Notes: a model not told the origin generated them from the sequence alone. 8,129 nt of DNA from an uncultured Oscillospiraceae bacterium (GCA_900554535.1 USIA01000083.1:1-8129), one strand, 5' to 3'. Counted from the stretch's first letter, positions 1-6,797 are shown. Translations and numbers: made by a program.

Positions 1-1
1 T

Positions 2-625
2 GCGGCGGATGGGGGCGGGGCGACCGAGAAGGTGCGCCGCCAGCCGTACAGCGTGCTGCTGTTTGATGAAATCGAAAAGGCGCACCCGGATGTCATGAAC
101 ATCCTGCTGCAAATCCTGGATGAGGGCCACATTACCGATGCCCAGGGCCGCAATGTCAACTTTGAAAACACGATTATCGTGATGACGAGCAACGCGGGCA
201 GCAATGACAAGACCGCTGCGCTCGGCTTCGATAAAAAGGAAGAAGACGCCACCCGCGACCGCGTGATGAAGGCGCTCTCTGACTTCCTGCGGCCGGAGTT
301 CCTCGCTCGTGTGGATGAGATCGTCATCTTCCGTTCGCTGACGGAGGAGGACTTCCAGTCCATTGCCCGTCTGATGCTCGACGAATACGTCGACTCTCTC
401 AAGGAGCGTTCGATCGTGTTCACGTATGACGACGCTGCGGTGGCGTGGCTCGCCAAACATGCAATCGGCGGCAAGAGCGGCGCGCGCGACCTGCGCAACC
501 TGATCCGCCGCCGCGTCGAGGATAAACTCGCCGAAGCGTTGATCGACAATGCAGACACCGGCCTTGCGGGTGTAAGCCTGACAGTGAAAGACGACGAGCC
601 GCTGCTCGTGACCCTGCCCGCTTAA
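2..625 (+). CDS. Clp-family AAA+ ATPase (ClpA/B/C type), C-terminal part
   Basis: This is the C-terminal 207 residues of a Clp/Hsp100 ATPase, which unfolds proteins as a hexameric ring in the cytoplasm, either feeding a protease such as ClpP or acting as a chaperone. The gene enters from the left edge, so its start and first ATPase domain are not visible. What remains is the second half of the last AAA+ module. It contains the Walker B stretch VLLFDEIEKAHPDV (about 51-92), the sensor-1 segment IVMTSNAGS, the arginine-finger segment EFLARVDEIVIF (298-333), and the sensor-2 motif GARDL in the small C-terminal domain (near 480). The reading frame ends at TAA 623-625, followed at once by a strong hairpin terminator. 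The visible part does not allow a safe choice among ClpA, ClpB and ClpC, so no symbol is given. Family assignment is very secure. Confidence 0.93.
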   Translation, partial: AADGGGATEKVRRQPYSVLLFDEIEKAHPDVMNILLQILDEGHITDAQGRNVNFENTIIVMTSNAGSNDKTAALGFDKKEEDATRDRVMKALSDFLRPEFLARVDEIVIFRSLTEEDFQSIARLMLDEYVDSLKERSIVFTYDDAAVAWLAKHAIGGKSGARDLRNLIRRRVEDKLAEALIDNADTGLAGVSLTVKDDEPLLVTLPA

Positions 626-638
626 ATAGAACAAAATA

Positions 639-680
639 AAAGCCATTGGGACGACGGACGTTCCAATGGCTTTGTCTTTA
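639..680. terminator. Bidirectional intrinsic terminator between convergent genes
   Basis: Bases 639-653 pair with 659-673 over 15 positions (one G-T) around a 5-base loop. On the plus strand the stem is followed by TTTGTCTTTA, which ends the Clp transcript. Read on the minus strand it is followed by TTTTATTTTGTT, an even better U tract, so it can also end the osmolyte operon coming from the right. The convergent gene layout supports the two-way role. Confidence 0.88.
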
Positions 681-770
681 TGGAAAAATTGAATATCGGC
701 GTTCCCAGGGTAGCCGTCGCCCGACTGGAGAACGGGGCAGCGATTCCTCCCCGATCAGATCGGTCACATT

Positions 771-801
771 TCCGTTGGCGTAGAAATGCCAGCGGATTTT
801 T
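771..801 (+). terminator. Second hairpin with T run, possible back-up terminator
   Basis: TCCGTTGGC (771-779) pairs with GCCAGCGGA (788-796) over 9 positions with one G-T and an 8-base loop, followed directly by five T on the plus strand. It lies about 100 nt beyond the first terminator and just before the end of the oppositely oriented ATPase gene. It could stop plus-strand read-through from entering that gene antisense. On the minus strand no U tract follows. Confidence 0.5.
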
Positions 802-804
802 GCT

Positions 805-1986
805 CTATACGAGCGAGGAAAGCACCTGCGCTTTTGTCACAATCCCTTTCAGTTGCCCGTCTTCCCCGATCACCGCCAGGGGATAAGCGGCTTCAGCGGC
901 GATGGGCATGATGTCGGCCACCAGTGTATCCGGACTGACGATCTGCACATCCTTTTTGACCACATCCAGGATGGATAGGTGCTCGCTGCGGGCACGCAAA
1001 GCGTCCCGGATGGTCAGGATGCCCACCAGATGCAGCCGGCCATCCACCACATAGGCGGAGGAGAGGGCGCTGCGGTTCATTTCGCGGATGGCATATTCCA
1101 CGCCATCCCCAATCTTCACCAGGACGGTCGGCGTAATCATGATGTTGCGCACCGAGAGGACCTTGGACTTATTGGCGTTGTTGATGAAGGCCTCCACATA
1201 GTCATTGGCAGGATGCCGGCTCATCTGCTCCGGCGTATCGACCTGGATTAACTTTCCATCCCGCATGATTGCGACGGTATCGCCCAGTTTAAAGGCTTCG
1301 TCCATGTCGTGCGTGATGAAAATGACGGTTTTGCCGAGTTTTCGCTGAATCTGAAGCAGCTCAAATTGCATATCTTGGCGGACCAATGGGTCCAAAGCGG
1401 AGAAGGGTTCATCCATCAGCAGCACCTCGGGATCGCAGGCCAGCGCGCGTGCAATGCCGACGCGTTGGCGCATGCCACCCGAAAGGTTGCTGCAGGACTG
1501 GTGCTCCCAGCCGTCCAGACCGACCATGGAAATGACTTTTTGAGCCTTTTGCTCGCGCTCGGCCTTGGGCATCCCCTTGATTTCCAATCCATAAGCGACA
1601 TTGCCCAATACATCCCGGTGGCTCATCAGCCCAAAGGACTGGAAGACCATGGAGATCTTGGCGCGCCGGAACGCCAGCAGCTCCTTTTTGGAGAGCGTGG
1701 CCAGGTCTTTCCCATCGAACAGAATGCTTCCGGAGGAGGGGGTGTTGAGACGGTTGAAGCAGCGAACCAGTGTGGATTTACCGGATCCGGAAAGCCCGAT
1801 AATGACAAAAATCTGGCCCCGCGGCACTTGGAGGTTAATATCCCACAGGGCCACGGAAACGCCTGTTTTTTTCTGTACTTCGGCTTTTTCTGCGCCCGCT
1901 TCCATCATACGGGCCGCCTCGGCTTTGTTCATGCCATATAATTTGCAGACATGCCTTGCCTCGATGATGATGTCTCCTGTTTCCAC
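805..1986 (-). CDS. opuAA: Glycine betaine/proline-type ABC transporter ATPase with tandem CBS domains
   Basis: This 393-residue protein is the ATP-hydrolysing subunit of an OpuA/ProU-type importer for betaine-like compatible solutes, acting on the inner face of the membrane. Motifs run in order: a helical insertion typical of ProV/OpuAA (about 20-45), Walker A GLSGSGKST (64-72), Q-loop Q116, signature LSGGM (168-172), Walker B VLLMDE (188-193), D-loop SALD (196-199), and the H-loop histidine H226. Residues about 278-393 form two CBS repeats. In the family CBS pairs sense ionic strength, and in some OpuA proteins they bind c-di-AMP; whether these do so is inference. The start is GTG at 1986, fixed by AAGGAGG seven bases upstream. 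The gene lies 12 nt behind the permease fusion, so the two are surely co-transcribed. Length and motifs are normal and it appears intact. Confidence 0.95.
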   Translation of the reverse strand: METGDIIIEARHVCKLYGMNKAEAARMMEAGAEKAEVQKKTGVSVALWDINLQVPRGQIFVIIGLSGSGKSTLVRCFNRLNTPSSGSILFDGKDLATLSKKELLAFRRAKISMVFQSFGLMSHRDVLGNVAYGLEIKGMPKAEREQKAQKVISMVGLDGWEHQSCSNLSGGMRQRVGIARALACDPEVLLMDEPFSALDPLVRQDMQFELLQIQRKLGKTVIFITHDMDEAFKLGDTVAIMRDGKLIQVDTPEQMSRHPANDYVEAFINNANKSKVLSVRNIMITPTVLVKIGDGVEYAIREMNRSALSSAYVVDGRLHLVGILTIRDALRARSEHLSILDVVKKDVQIVSPDTLVADIMPIAAEAAYPLAVIGEDGQLKGIVTKAQVLSSLV

Positions 1987-1993
1987 GGCAAGC

Positions 1994-2000
1994 CCTCCTT
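1994..2000 (-). promoter_or_regulatory. Ribosome binding site of opuAA overlapping the upstream stop codon
   Basis: On the minus strand AAGGAGG (2000 down to 1994) stands seven bases before a GTG start (1986-1984). It shares bases with the TAA stop of the upstream permease gene (2001-1999). This decides the GTG start and suggests tight translational coupling of the transporter subunits. Confidence 0.85.
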
Positions 2001-3885
2001 ACTTTTTTTCTTTGTCGGGCAGTTGATGCTCCAGCTCTTTCTGCTTTTTTACCCATCCCTGGGTCAGACGGTCCAGCACCACCGCCAGTATCACGACGCA
2101 TGCACCGGCGACCAGGCCGCGGCCAATTTCGATGCGGTTCACAGCGTTGAGCACTTCCATGCCAAGGCCGCGCGCGCCGATCATCGAACAGGTCACAACC
2201 ATGGCCATGGCCATCATCAGCGTCTGGTTGACGCCAGTCATAATGGTTGGCATTGCCTGTGGAATCTGCACTTTAAACAGCGCCTGCGCTTTCGTCGAAC
2301 CAAAGGAGCGGGCCGCTTCCACCACCTCCGGGTCCACCTGGCGGATGCCGAGACTCGTCAAACGGATGACCGGCACAATTGCATAGATGACAGTTGCAAT
2401 GACCGCAGAGGCGTTGCCAAGGCCAAAAAGCAGCAACGCGGGGATCAGGTACACGAAGACGGGCATGGTCTGCATGGTATCCAGAATCGGCCGTACAATG
2501 CGGTTGGCCCGCATGGAGTTGGAGATCAGAACGCCGATTGGCAGGCCAATTACCAACGCGATCACGACGCTTGCCAGCACAATTGAAAGCGTGGTGAGCA
2601 TTTCGGCCCACAGGCCGACAACGCCAACCGCCCCCATCAGAACGGCATAGAGAATACCGGTGCGGATCTTTTTGTGGGACAGCCAGCCGCCCACAAAGAT
2701 CAGTGCGAGCAAAACAAACCACGGGATATGTTCCAACACCCAGTGAAAGGCATCCACCAGTCCGCCGAGCCCGCCCTGGATGGTGTCCAGCACAGGCGAC
2801 GCCCAGGCGGCGAACGAACGCACAGCGTTGTCGATGGCGTCTGTATCCGGCTTCAGCACGAGCGGGAAACTGGTCAGCCAGTTGCCGGTGCCGGCAGTGT
2901 TGTCCGACGTCTTTTGCAGGCTTTCGGTCATCACCTGAGCTTGCTGCGGGGTCAGCCATTGCGAAAGCAGTTCCGGATGCTGCTGGAGCAACCAGATAGC
3001 CGCCTGGTTGTGGTCAGCCTTGGTATCCTGCATATAAGCCAACCCCTCGCTGATTAAAGCGGAGGACATGTGGTATTTTGAAAGGAATGTGCAGATTTCC
3101 GGGTTTTGGGAGGCAAAGTGGTTGCTGGCCGCCACCGTGACTTTGACGGCTGGAAAAGCGCCCACACCCTCCTGGTACGTTTCGGCATTGTAAGGGTCGT
3201 CCTGTAGCAGGACCAAGTCGTATTTGCCCATCAGCCACGTCGGGTCCCAGTAATAGGCTACAAACGGCTCTTTTTTGTCCCAAGCCGAGGTGATGACCGA
3301 ATCCAGAGCCGCCTGACTGCCGGGCAGTACGCAATTATATTGAGCGTCCAAGCCATAGGCCTTTATTTTATTTTCAATGACCTGTGTGGCGCCCCAGCCT
3401 GGGATGCCGCCGTAAATCACGCCCTTGCTCGGATTTTCCGGGTCGGGGAAGAGCTCCGGATATATGGCCAGATCCTTCACGGTTTTCAGATCCGGATGCG
3501 CGTCAGCCACATATTTGGGGATATATAGGCCCTGGTGATTGTCGTCGAAATTCACGCCCAGTTCCTTGAATTTTCCTGCCTGCAAATCCGTTGTGTAGTT
3601 GGCGATGTTGTTTGTCCATTCCTCCATATTCACATCGAGTTCGCCGCTTATCAACGCTTCGTGGGCGATGGGCGTGGAGCCCGGCGTCTCTGTCCACGTA
3701 TAGCCAAAGACTTTTTCCGCAATCAGTCCGGCAATGGCATTGTTGAGCTCAACGGAATCCCAACCGACATCCGCGAAGTTGATGGTCTTGCCGGTATTCG
3801 CAGCGTGCGCTGTTCCCAGTGGAGAAGCCGCCACGAGCGTACAGCAAAGCACCGTCATCACGATGCTCAAGAGCCTTTTTTTCAT
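1999..3885 (-). CDS. opuABC: Fused betaine-binding domain and ABC permease (binding domain first)
   Basis: One 628-residue chain carries both the substrate-binding domain and the membrane permease of the osmolyte importer. Residues 1-28 form a Sec signal peptide ending AHA, before N30; there is no lipobox. Residues about 33-320 are an OpuAC/ProX-type binding domain. Its tryptophans in NMEEW (W90), PGWG (W164) and YYWDPTW (W213, W217) fall in contexts like the three cage tryptophans of E. coli ProX that hold quaternary amines. A linker leads to about seven hydrophobic segments from residue 386. The permease coupling loop EAARSFGSTKAQALFKV (523-539) is followed by IPQAMPTIMTGVNQTL, very like ProW. 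The well-known lactococcal OpuABC fusion has the opposite order (permease first), so this layout is unusual. The start is ATG 3885 with AAGGAG nine bases upstream. The exact substrate (glycine betaine, proline betaine, carnitine or choline) cannot be read from sequence. Confidence 0.93.
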   Translation of the reverse strand: MKKRLLSIVMTVLCCTLVAASPLGTAHAANTGKTINFADVGWDSVELNNAIAGLIAEKVFGYTWTETPGSTPIAHEALISGELDVNMEEWTNNIANYTTDLQAGKFKELGVNFDDNHQGLYIPKYVADAHPDLKTVKDLAIYPELFPDPENPSKGVIYGGIPGWGATQVIENKIKAYGLDAQYNCVLPGSQAALDSVITSAWDKKEPFVAYYWDPTWLMGKYDLVLLQDDPYNAETYQEGVGAFPAVKVTVAASNHFASQNPEICTFLSKYHMSSALISEGLAYMQDTKADHNQAAIWLLQQHPELLSQWLTPQQAQVMTESLQKTSDNTAGTGNWLTSFPLVLKPDTDAIDNAVRSFAAWASPVLDTIQGGLGGLVDAFHWVLEHIPWFVLLALIFVGGWLSHKKIRTGILYAVLMGAVGVVGLWAEMLTTLSIVLASVVIALVIGLPIGVLISNSMRANRIVRPILDTMQTMPVFVYLIPALLLFGLGNASAVIATVIYAIVPVIRLTSLGIRQVDPEVVEAARSFGSTKAQALFKVQIPQAMPTIMTGVNQTLMMAMAMVVTCSMIGARGLGMEVLNAVNRIEIGRGLVAGACVVILAVVLDRLTQGWVKKQKELEHQLPDKEKK

Positions 3886-3916
3886 GATGCAACGCTCCTT
3901 TACCCATTTGATAGCT

Positions 3917-4546
3917 TTAGCCGACCAGTTCAGTCACACGGCTGATGTCGGTGACATCGCAGGCGACCATCAAAACATCCCCCACCTCCAGCTGGACCTG
4001 TGGCCCGGGCGAAAGCTGCAACTGTTCCTTCCGGCGCACGGCAATGATCGTTGCGCCCGTATTTTGCCGGAACTGCAGCTGTCCAATGGTCTTTCCCGCG
4101 GCCGGGCTGTCTTTTTTGATCGGAAATTCGTAGGTGCGCAGTTGGTCGCTGTGCTGAAAACGCTCTTCGAGGTCCATAATCTTTTGAAACAGTTCATTGA
4201 TCTGCCTATTCAGCTGGTCGCGTTGTGCGGTCAACTTCCAGAGGGCTGCCTTGAGCGCCAACAAATCTTTATCCGCCTGGTATTGCGCGAGATATTCCAC
4301 GGCATGATGGCGGGACTTCACGATTGCACCGGAATTTTGCTGGATCTGGACAACGCCGATATCCGCCAGCAGCCGCATCGCCCGGCGAATGGTTTCAGAG
4401 GATACCGCATACTGCGAACCCATCAGGGAGCGTCCGGTCAGCCGCCGCCCTTCCTGAAAATCGGCATCGCCAGCGGCAATTTTCGCGGCAATATCGTAGG
4501 CAACTTGTGCATAAATCGGCGTGGTACAGGAATGTTTCAATTTCAT
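3917..4546 (-). CDS. busR: BusR-like GntR/RCK_C transcriptional regulator
   Basis: This 209-residue protein has the BusR layout. Residues 8-77 are a GntR-type winged helix (IYAQVAYDIAAKI, then the SSETIRRAMRLLADIGVV recognition region). About 85-132 is a charged, heptad-like coiled coil. Residues 137-207 form an RCK_C (TrkA-C) domain with TGATIIAVRR and LSPGPQVQLEVGDVLMV. In streptococci and lactococci BusR binds c-di-AMP through RCK_C and then represses the betaine transporter operon; applying this here is inference, strongly backed by the next two genes being that transporter. The ATG at 4546 is preferred over longer in-frame starts because it follows GGGAGGG and because the upstream extension would run across the promoter. 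The stop lies 31 nt before the permease start, consistent with one operon. It is likely autoregulated through the overlapping inverted repeat. Confidence 0.88.
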   Translation of the reverse strand: MKLKHSCTTPIYAQVAYDIAAKIAAGDADFQEGRRLTGRSLMGSQYAVSSETIRRAMRLLADIGVVQIQQNSGAIVKSRHHAVEYLAQYQADKDLLALKAALWKLTAQRDQLNRQINELFQKIMDLEERFQHSDQLRTYEFPIKKDSPAAGKTIGQLQFRQNTGATIIAVRRKEQLQLSPGPQVQLEVGDVLMVACDVTDISRVTELVG

Positions 4547-4566
4547 TTGCCCTCCCGTCAAGCAGA

Positions 4567-4612
4567 AAATTGACAACTCTATTTTATCATCTAGGTTGTC
4601 AGTTGTCAATTT
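4567..4612. promoter_or_regulatory. Probable BusR operator: 12-bp inverted repeat, arms 22 nt apart
   Basis: AAATTGACAACT (4567-4578) and AGTTGTCAATTT (4601-4612) are perfect inverted repeats separated by 22 nt. A third copy of the core, GTTGTCA, lies at 4595-4601, directly next to the copy at 4602-4608. The outer arm covers the -35 box and the inner arm covers the probable transcription start, an arrangement suited to repression. From memory, BusR of Streptococcus agalactiae reads a bipartite site with a 22-bp separation through its coiled coil. The match in spacing is suggestive but core-sequence identity was not checked. Confidence 0.72.
4581..4609 (-). promoter_or_regulatory. Sigma-A-type promoter of the busR-opu operon
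   Basis: On the minus strand TTGACA (4609-4604) is followed by 17 nt and TAAAAT (4586-4581), matching 6/6 and 5/6 of the consensus with ideal spacing. The transcription start would fall near 4574, giving a leader of about 28 nt before the ATG at 4546. No other good promoter is visible inside the three-gene operon. Confidence 0.85.
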
Positions 4613-4730
4613 GCTTTGAGCTCGGAGAGGGAGCGAGCGTCTCCATTTTGAAATATATGAATCGGGTGTACATTTTTGAACCGGCATCAACTGATGGCGC
4701 ATTTTGTAATGGAAAGTCGACCAGTCCTGA

Positions 4731-4772
4731 AACAAAAAGGACCTCTGCACACTTTTGCGTGTGTAGAGGTCC
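4731..4772 (-). terminator. Intrinsic terminator of the HAD phosphatase gene
   Basis: GGACCTCTGCACAC (4739-4752) pairs with 4759-4772 over 14 positions (one G-T) with a 6-base loop. On the minus strand the stem is followed by TTTTTGTTT. It lies 16 nt beyond the phosphatase stop codon and insulates the osmolyte operon promoter from upstream transcription. Confidence 0.9.
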
Positions 4773-4788
4773 GTCCGAAGTATGCTTT

Positions 4789-5610
4789 TTATTTTGGAAG
4801 CAGCTGGAAATGCCGCAGCGCATTCCAGACGCCGTCTTGGTCGATGGGGTCGGTCACGTAGTCCGCCGCCGCCTTCACTTCCGGGATGGCGTTGCCCATG
4901 GCGATGCCGAGACCCGCGTCGCGGATCAGTTCCAGGTCGTTGCCGCTGTCGCCGAAAAAGATCACCTGTTGAAAGGTCAGGCGGTAATGATCGAGCAGAT
5001 GACGCATGCCCTGGGCTTTGGAAAGTGCCTGGGGGATGATGTCTGCGCCTTGCTTGTGCGCAAAAAGCGGTACGCGCACCTGTGGAAAGGACTGCTCCAA
5101 AAGGGCCGCCTGCTCTGGCGTACCAAGCATGGACAGTGCGTTGACAGGCTTGTCATGGAGTGCACTGGCAGGGCGAATCGAAAGGGCTGCATTGCGGGAA
5201 GTGTTATAGATCAGGTACTGCAACCTGTCCGGATCGGTCGTATAATAGACCCCGTCGAGGATGGTGTTGACACAGATGTGATGCGCAGCCGCAAATTTGA
5301 GCAGACGGCATTGCAAATCGCACGGCCAGGAAAATTCGTACAGAATCTGTCCGTCTGCCCAAACCTGTGCGCCGTTCATATGGATCAGTGCATCTGGCCG
5401 GATGATCGAAAGGCCCCCTCGGCTTTCCGGCTGGCGCATGTCGCGGCCAGTCGCCATCACGATTTTCCAGTTCGGCCGCATCTGCGAGATGGCCCGCAGC
5501 GTACTTTCCGGCACACGCCAAGTTGCGTGATCGAGCAGCGTCATGTCGTAATCAAAACATAAAAGCCCCTGCAATGTGTCTCCGCTCTCTTTCTCAAATT
5601 TCTCGTTCAA
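4789..5610 (-). CDS. Cof-type HAD-superfamily hydrolase (phosphatase)
   Basis: This is a 273-residue HAD phosphatase of the Cof/IIB group, cytoplasmic enzymes that dephosphorylate sugar phosphates, nucleotides or cofactors. Motif I is FDYDMTLLD (nucleophile D20, acid D22, T24), motif II is MATGR (T54), motif III is K198 in ALSKAQGM, and motif IV is GDSGND (220-225). The C2-type cap lies between motifs II and III. Motif I has Met where the family usually has Gly (DxDGT), a mild oddity that should not abolish catalysis. The start is uncertain. The first in-frame candidate is TTG 5610, with only a weak GCGGGA upstream; TTG 5574 (261 residues) has CGGAG five bases upstream and fits the usual short lead before motif I. 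A perfect AGGAGGG at 5639-5645 is too far from either. The substrate cannot be predicted. It sits between two terminators and is probably its own unit. Confidence 0.92.
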   Translation of the reverse strand: MNEKFEKESGDTLQGLLCFDYDMTLLDHATWRVPESTLRAISQMRPNWKIVMATGRDMRQPESRGGLSIIRPDALIHMNGAQVWADGQILYEFSWPCDLQCRLLKFAAAHHICVNTILDGVYYTTDPDRLQYLIYNTSRNAALSIRPASALHDKPVNALSMLGTPEQAALLEQSFPQVRVPLFAHKQGADIIPQALSKAQGMRHLLDHYRLTFQQVIFFGDSGNDLELIRDAGLGIAMGNAIPEVKAAADYVTDPIDQDGVWNALRHFQLLPK

Positions 5611-5680
5611 AATCCCGCTGTCAGCGTTTTTGTGACTGCCCTCCTATTGCGCAGTTTGACGCTACAACTGTATCCGATTG

Positions 5681-5722
5681 CAAACAAAAGGCAGGACTCC
5701 GCCTGAACACGGCGCCTGCCTT
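5681..5722 (-). terminator. Intrinsic terminator after the radical-SAM-like gene
   Basis: AAGGCAGG (5688-5695) pairs with CCTGCCTT (5715-5722). An inner CGCC/GGCG stem (5700-5703 with 5711-5714) continues it after a four-base bulge. On the minus strand TTTTGTTTG follows. It begins 8 nt past the TAA of the gene ending at 5731, so it very likely terminates that gene. Confidence 0.75.
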
Positions 5723-5730
5723 CGCAATAT

Positions 5731-6783
5731 TTAGCCATTTTTTGTCTTTGTGGCCTGCTGTTGCAGAAACGTCATTATCTGTTCCGGACTTTCTTGCCGG
5801 AAAGGCCACTGCTCCGGGAAAGGCCGGAAATCATCCGGCGTCAACGGTTTGCGGTTGCTGTCTGTGATGCGTACGCAGGATGGCTCTGAGGAGATGACAT
5901 CACCGATGTAGGTCAGGTCCGAATATAGATCAATATAGAGAATGGGATCGGCCGGCGCCTGGCGCGTCTGCATCGTATAGGCACAGATGTCTTTTTGTAC
6001 CGGCATCGGGCAATCCGGCTGCGCAACGAAAAATAGAAACGGCGCTTTCACCGCTGTGGCCTGCGCTGCCAGCGCGCCAGAGCGGATCGTCTCGGCACCC
6101 GTGTTCTTTTGGGGGTAGGAGGCCCCAAACAGGCAGTGGGTTTCTCGCAGCATGGCCGCCTTTTCGGCAAAGCCGGGCGCGCGCATGTTCACCAATAAAA
6201 AGGCGTTTTTCGATTCCAACACCAGCGCGCACAGATCCGGGCTGACCGCAGCCGGTTCCAAAAACAGCAGAAAAGCGCAGGTGCGGTTGTGCTGCAAAAT
6301 GCCCGACAGCGCAGTGGGGTCGCAGCCCGGCGTACAAAAGAACATGTAGCTGAAAATCCCCGCTGCGTGGCTGGCGTCAATCACGGCCTGTACGTCCGCC
6401 AGCGTTTTATCACTGGTATCTTCCAGCGCCAGCAAAAGCGTCCACGGCACATTGCACCCGGTCTCCGCCTCTACCTTGCGCACGGTTTTGGCGCCCACAG
6501 TCCAGCCGTTGTAGATCAGATTCATGCCAAAGGTCTTGAGCAGCTTGCGGTCCACGTCCGCCACCATACCCGCCACCAAGTCATAATAGGGGCTGCTGTC
6601 ATTGTGCAGTATCTCGCCAAAAATGTCGAAGAAGTACCGCTGAAACCGGCCCTTTGCAAAAAATGTGCCCAAATCAACGAGCTGCCGGATACTCCGTTTT
6701 GGGTCGCGCGCAATGTCGTTCAGGCCCTTGTCCACCGCAGCGCTGATGAGCGTCCGCGCCATGGCATCTGATTTCGATTTCAA
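5731..6783 (-). CDS. Uncharacterised protein resembling a radical-SAM barrel without the Fe-S cysteine motif
   Basis: Function unknown. The 350-residue protein begins with a helical region (about 1-100) holding SIRQLVDLG, GRFQRYFFDIF and NGWTVGAK, then an alternating strand/helix part. From memory, it follows the layout of a clostridial radical-SAM family: VPW (112-114) stands where that family has a strand leading into CxxxCxxC, FFCTPGCDP (148-156) stands at the GGEP motif, VNMRAPGFAEK (198-208) at the usual SVEGFEE stretch, and PILYIDLYSDLTYIGD (280-295) at the C-terminal DFWNDGEYVGG-like segment. After VPW the sequence is LLLALEDTSDK, with no cysteine triad. C150 and C154 form only a CxxxC at the GGEP position. 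No signal peptide is seen. The TTG start at 6783 is set by AGGAGGG seven bases upstream. It has its own terminator. The degenerate-radical-SAM reading is inference. Confidence 0.8.
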   Translation of the reverse strand: MKSKSDAMARTLISAAVDKGLNDIARDPKRSIRQLVDLGTFFAKGRFQRYFFDIFGEILHNDSSPYYDLVAGMVADVDRKLLKTFGMNLIYNGWTVGAKTVRKVEAETGCNVPWTLLLALEDTSDKTLADVQAVIDASHAAGIFSYMFFCTPGCDPTALSGILQHNRTCAFLLFLEPAAVSPDLCALVLESKNAFLLVNMRAPGFAEKAAMLRETHCLFGASYPQKNTGAETIRSGALAAQATAVKAPFLFFVAQPDCPMPVQKDICAYTMQTRQAPADPILYIDLYSDLTYIGDVISSEPSCVRITDSNRKPLTPDDFRPFPEQWPFRQESPEQIMTFLQQQATKTKNG

Positions 6784-6790
6784 GCGATCA

Positions 6791-6797
6791 CCCTCCT
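6791..6797 (-). promoter_or_regulatory. Ribosome binding site that fixes a TTG start
   Basis: AGGAGGG on the minus strand (6797 down to 6791) stands seven bases before TTG (6783-6781). Longer in-frame starts further upstream lack a comparable site and would place this motif inside the gene, so the TTG is preferred. Confidence 0.8.

Noticed and set aside
680..886. 68-codon plus-strand frame after the Clp terminator
   Set aside because: It begins at the end of the terminator, overlaps the end of opuAA antisense, contains the second hairpin, and has unlikely composition.
1309..1941. 210-codon plus-strand frame antisense to opuAA
   Set aside because: Shadow of the ATPase gene, whose motifs are complete on the minus strand.
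3802..3885. Possible lipoprotein signal in the permease fusion (two cysteines at residues 14-15)
   Set aside because: The residue before the cysteine is Leu, not the Gly/Ala/Ser of a lipobox, and a good AHA cleavage site follows at residue 28.
3734..4573. 279-codon plus-strand frame antisense to busR and the permease start
   Set aside because: It crosses two well-supported genes and the intergenic gap on the other strand, and its translation lacks any family motif.
4324..5562. 412-codon plus-strand frame spanning the busR promoter, a terminator and the HAD gene antisense
   Set aside because: It runs through an evident terminator hairpin and promoter and lies antisense to a HAD gene with all four motifs; no family match is visible.
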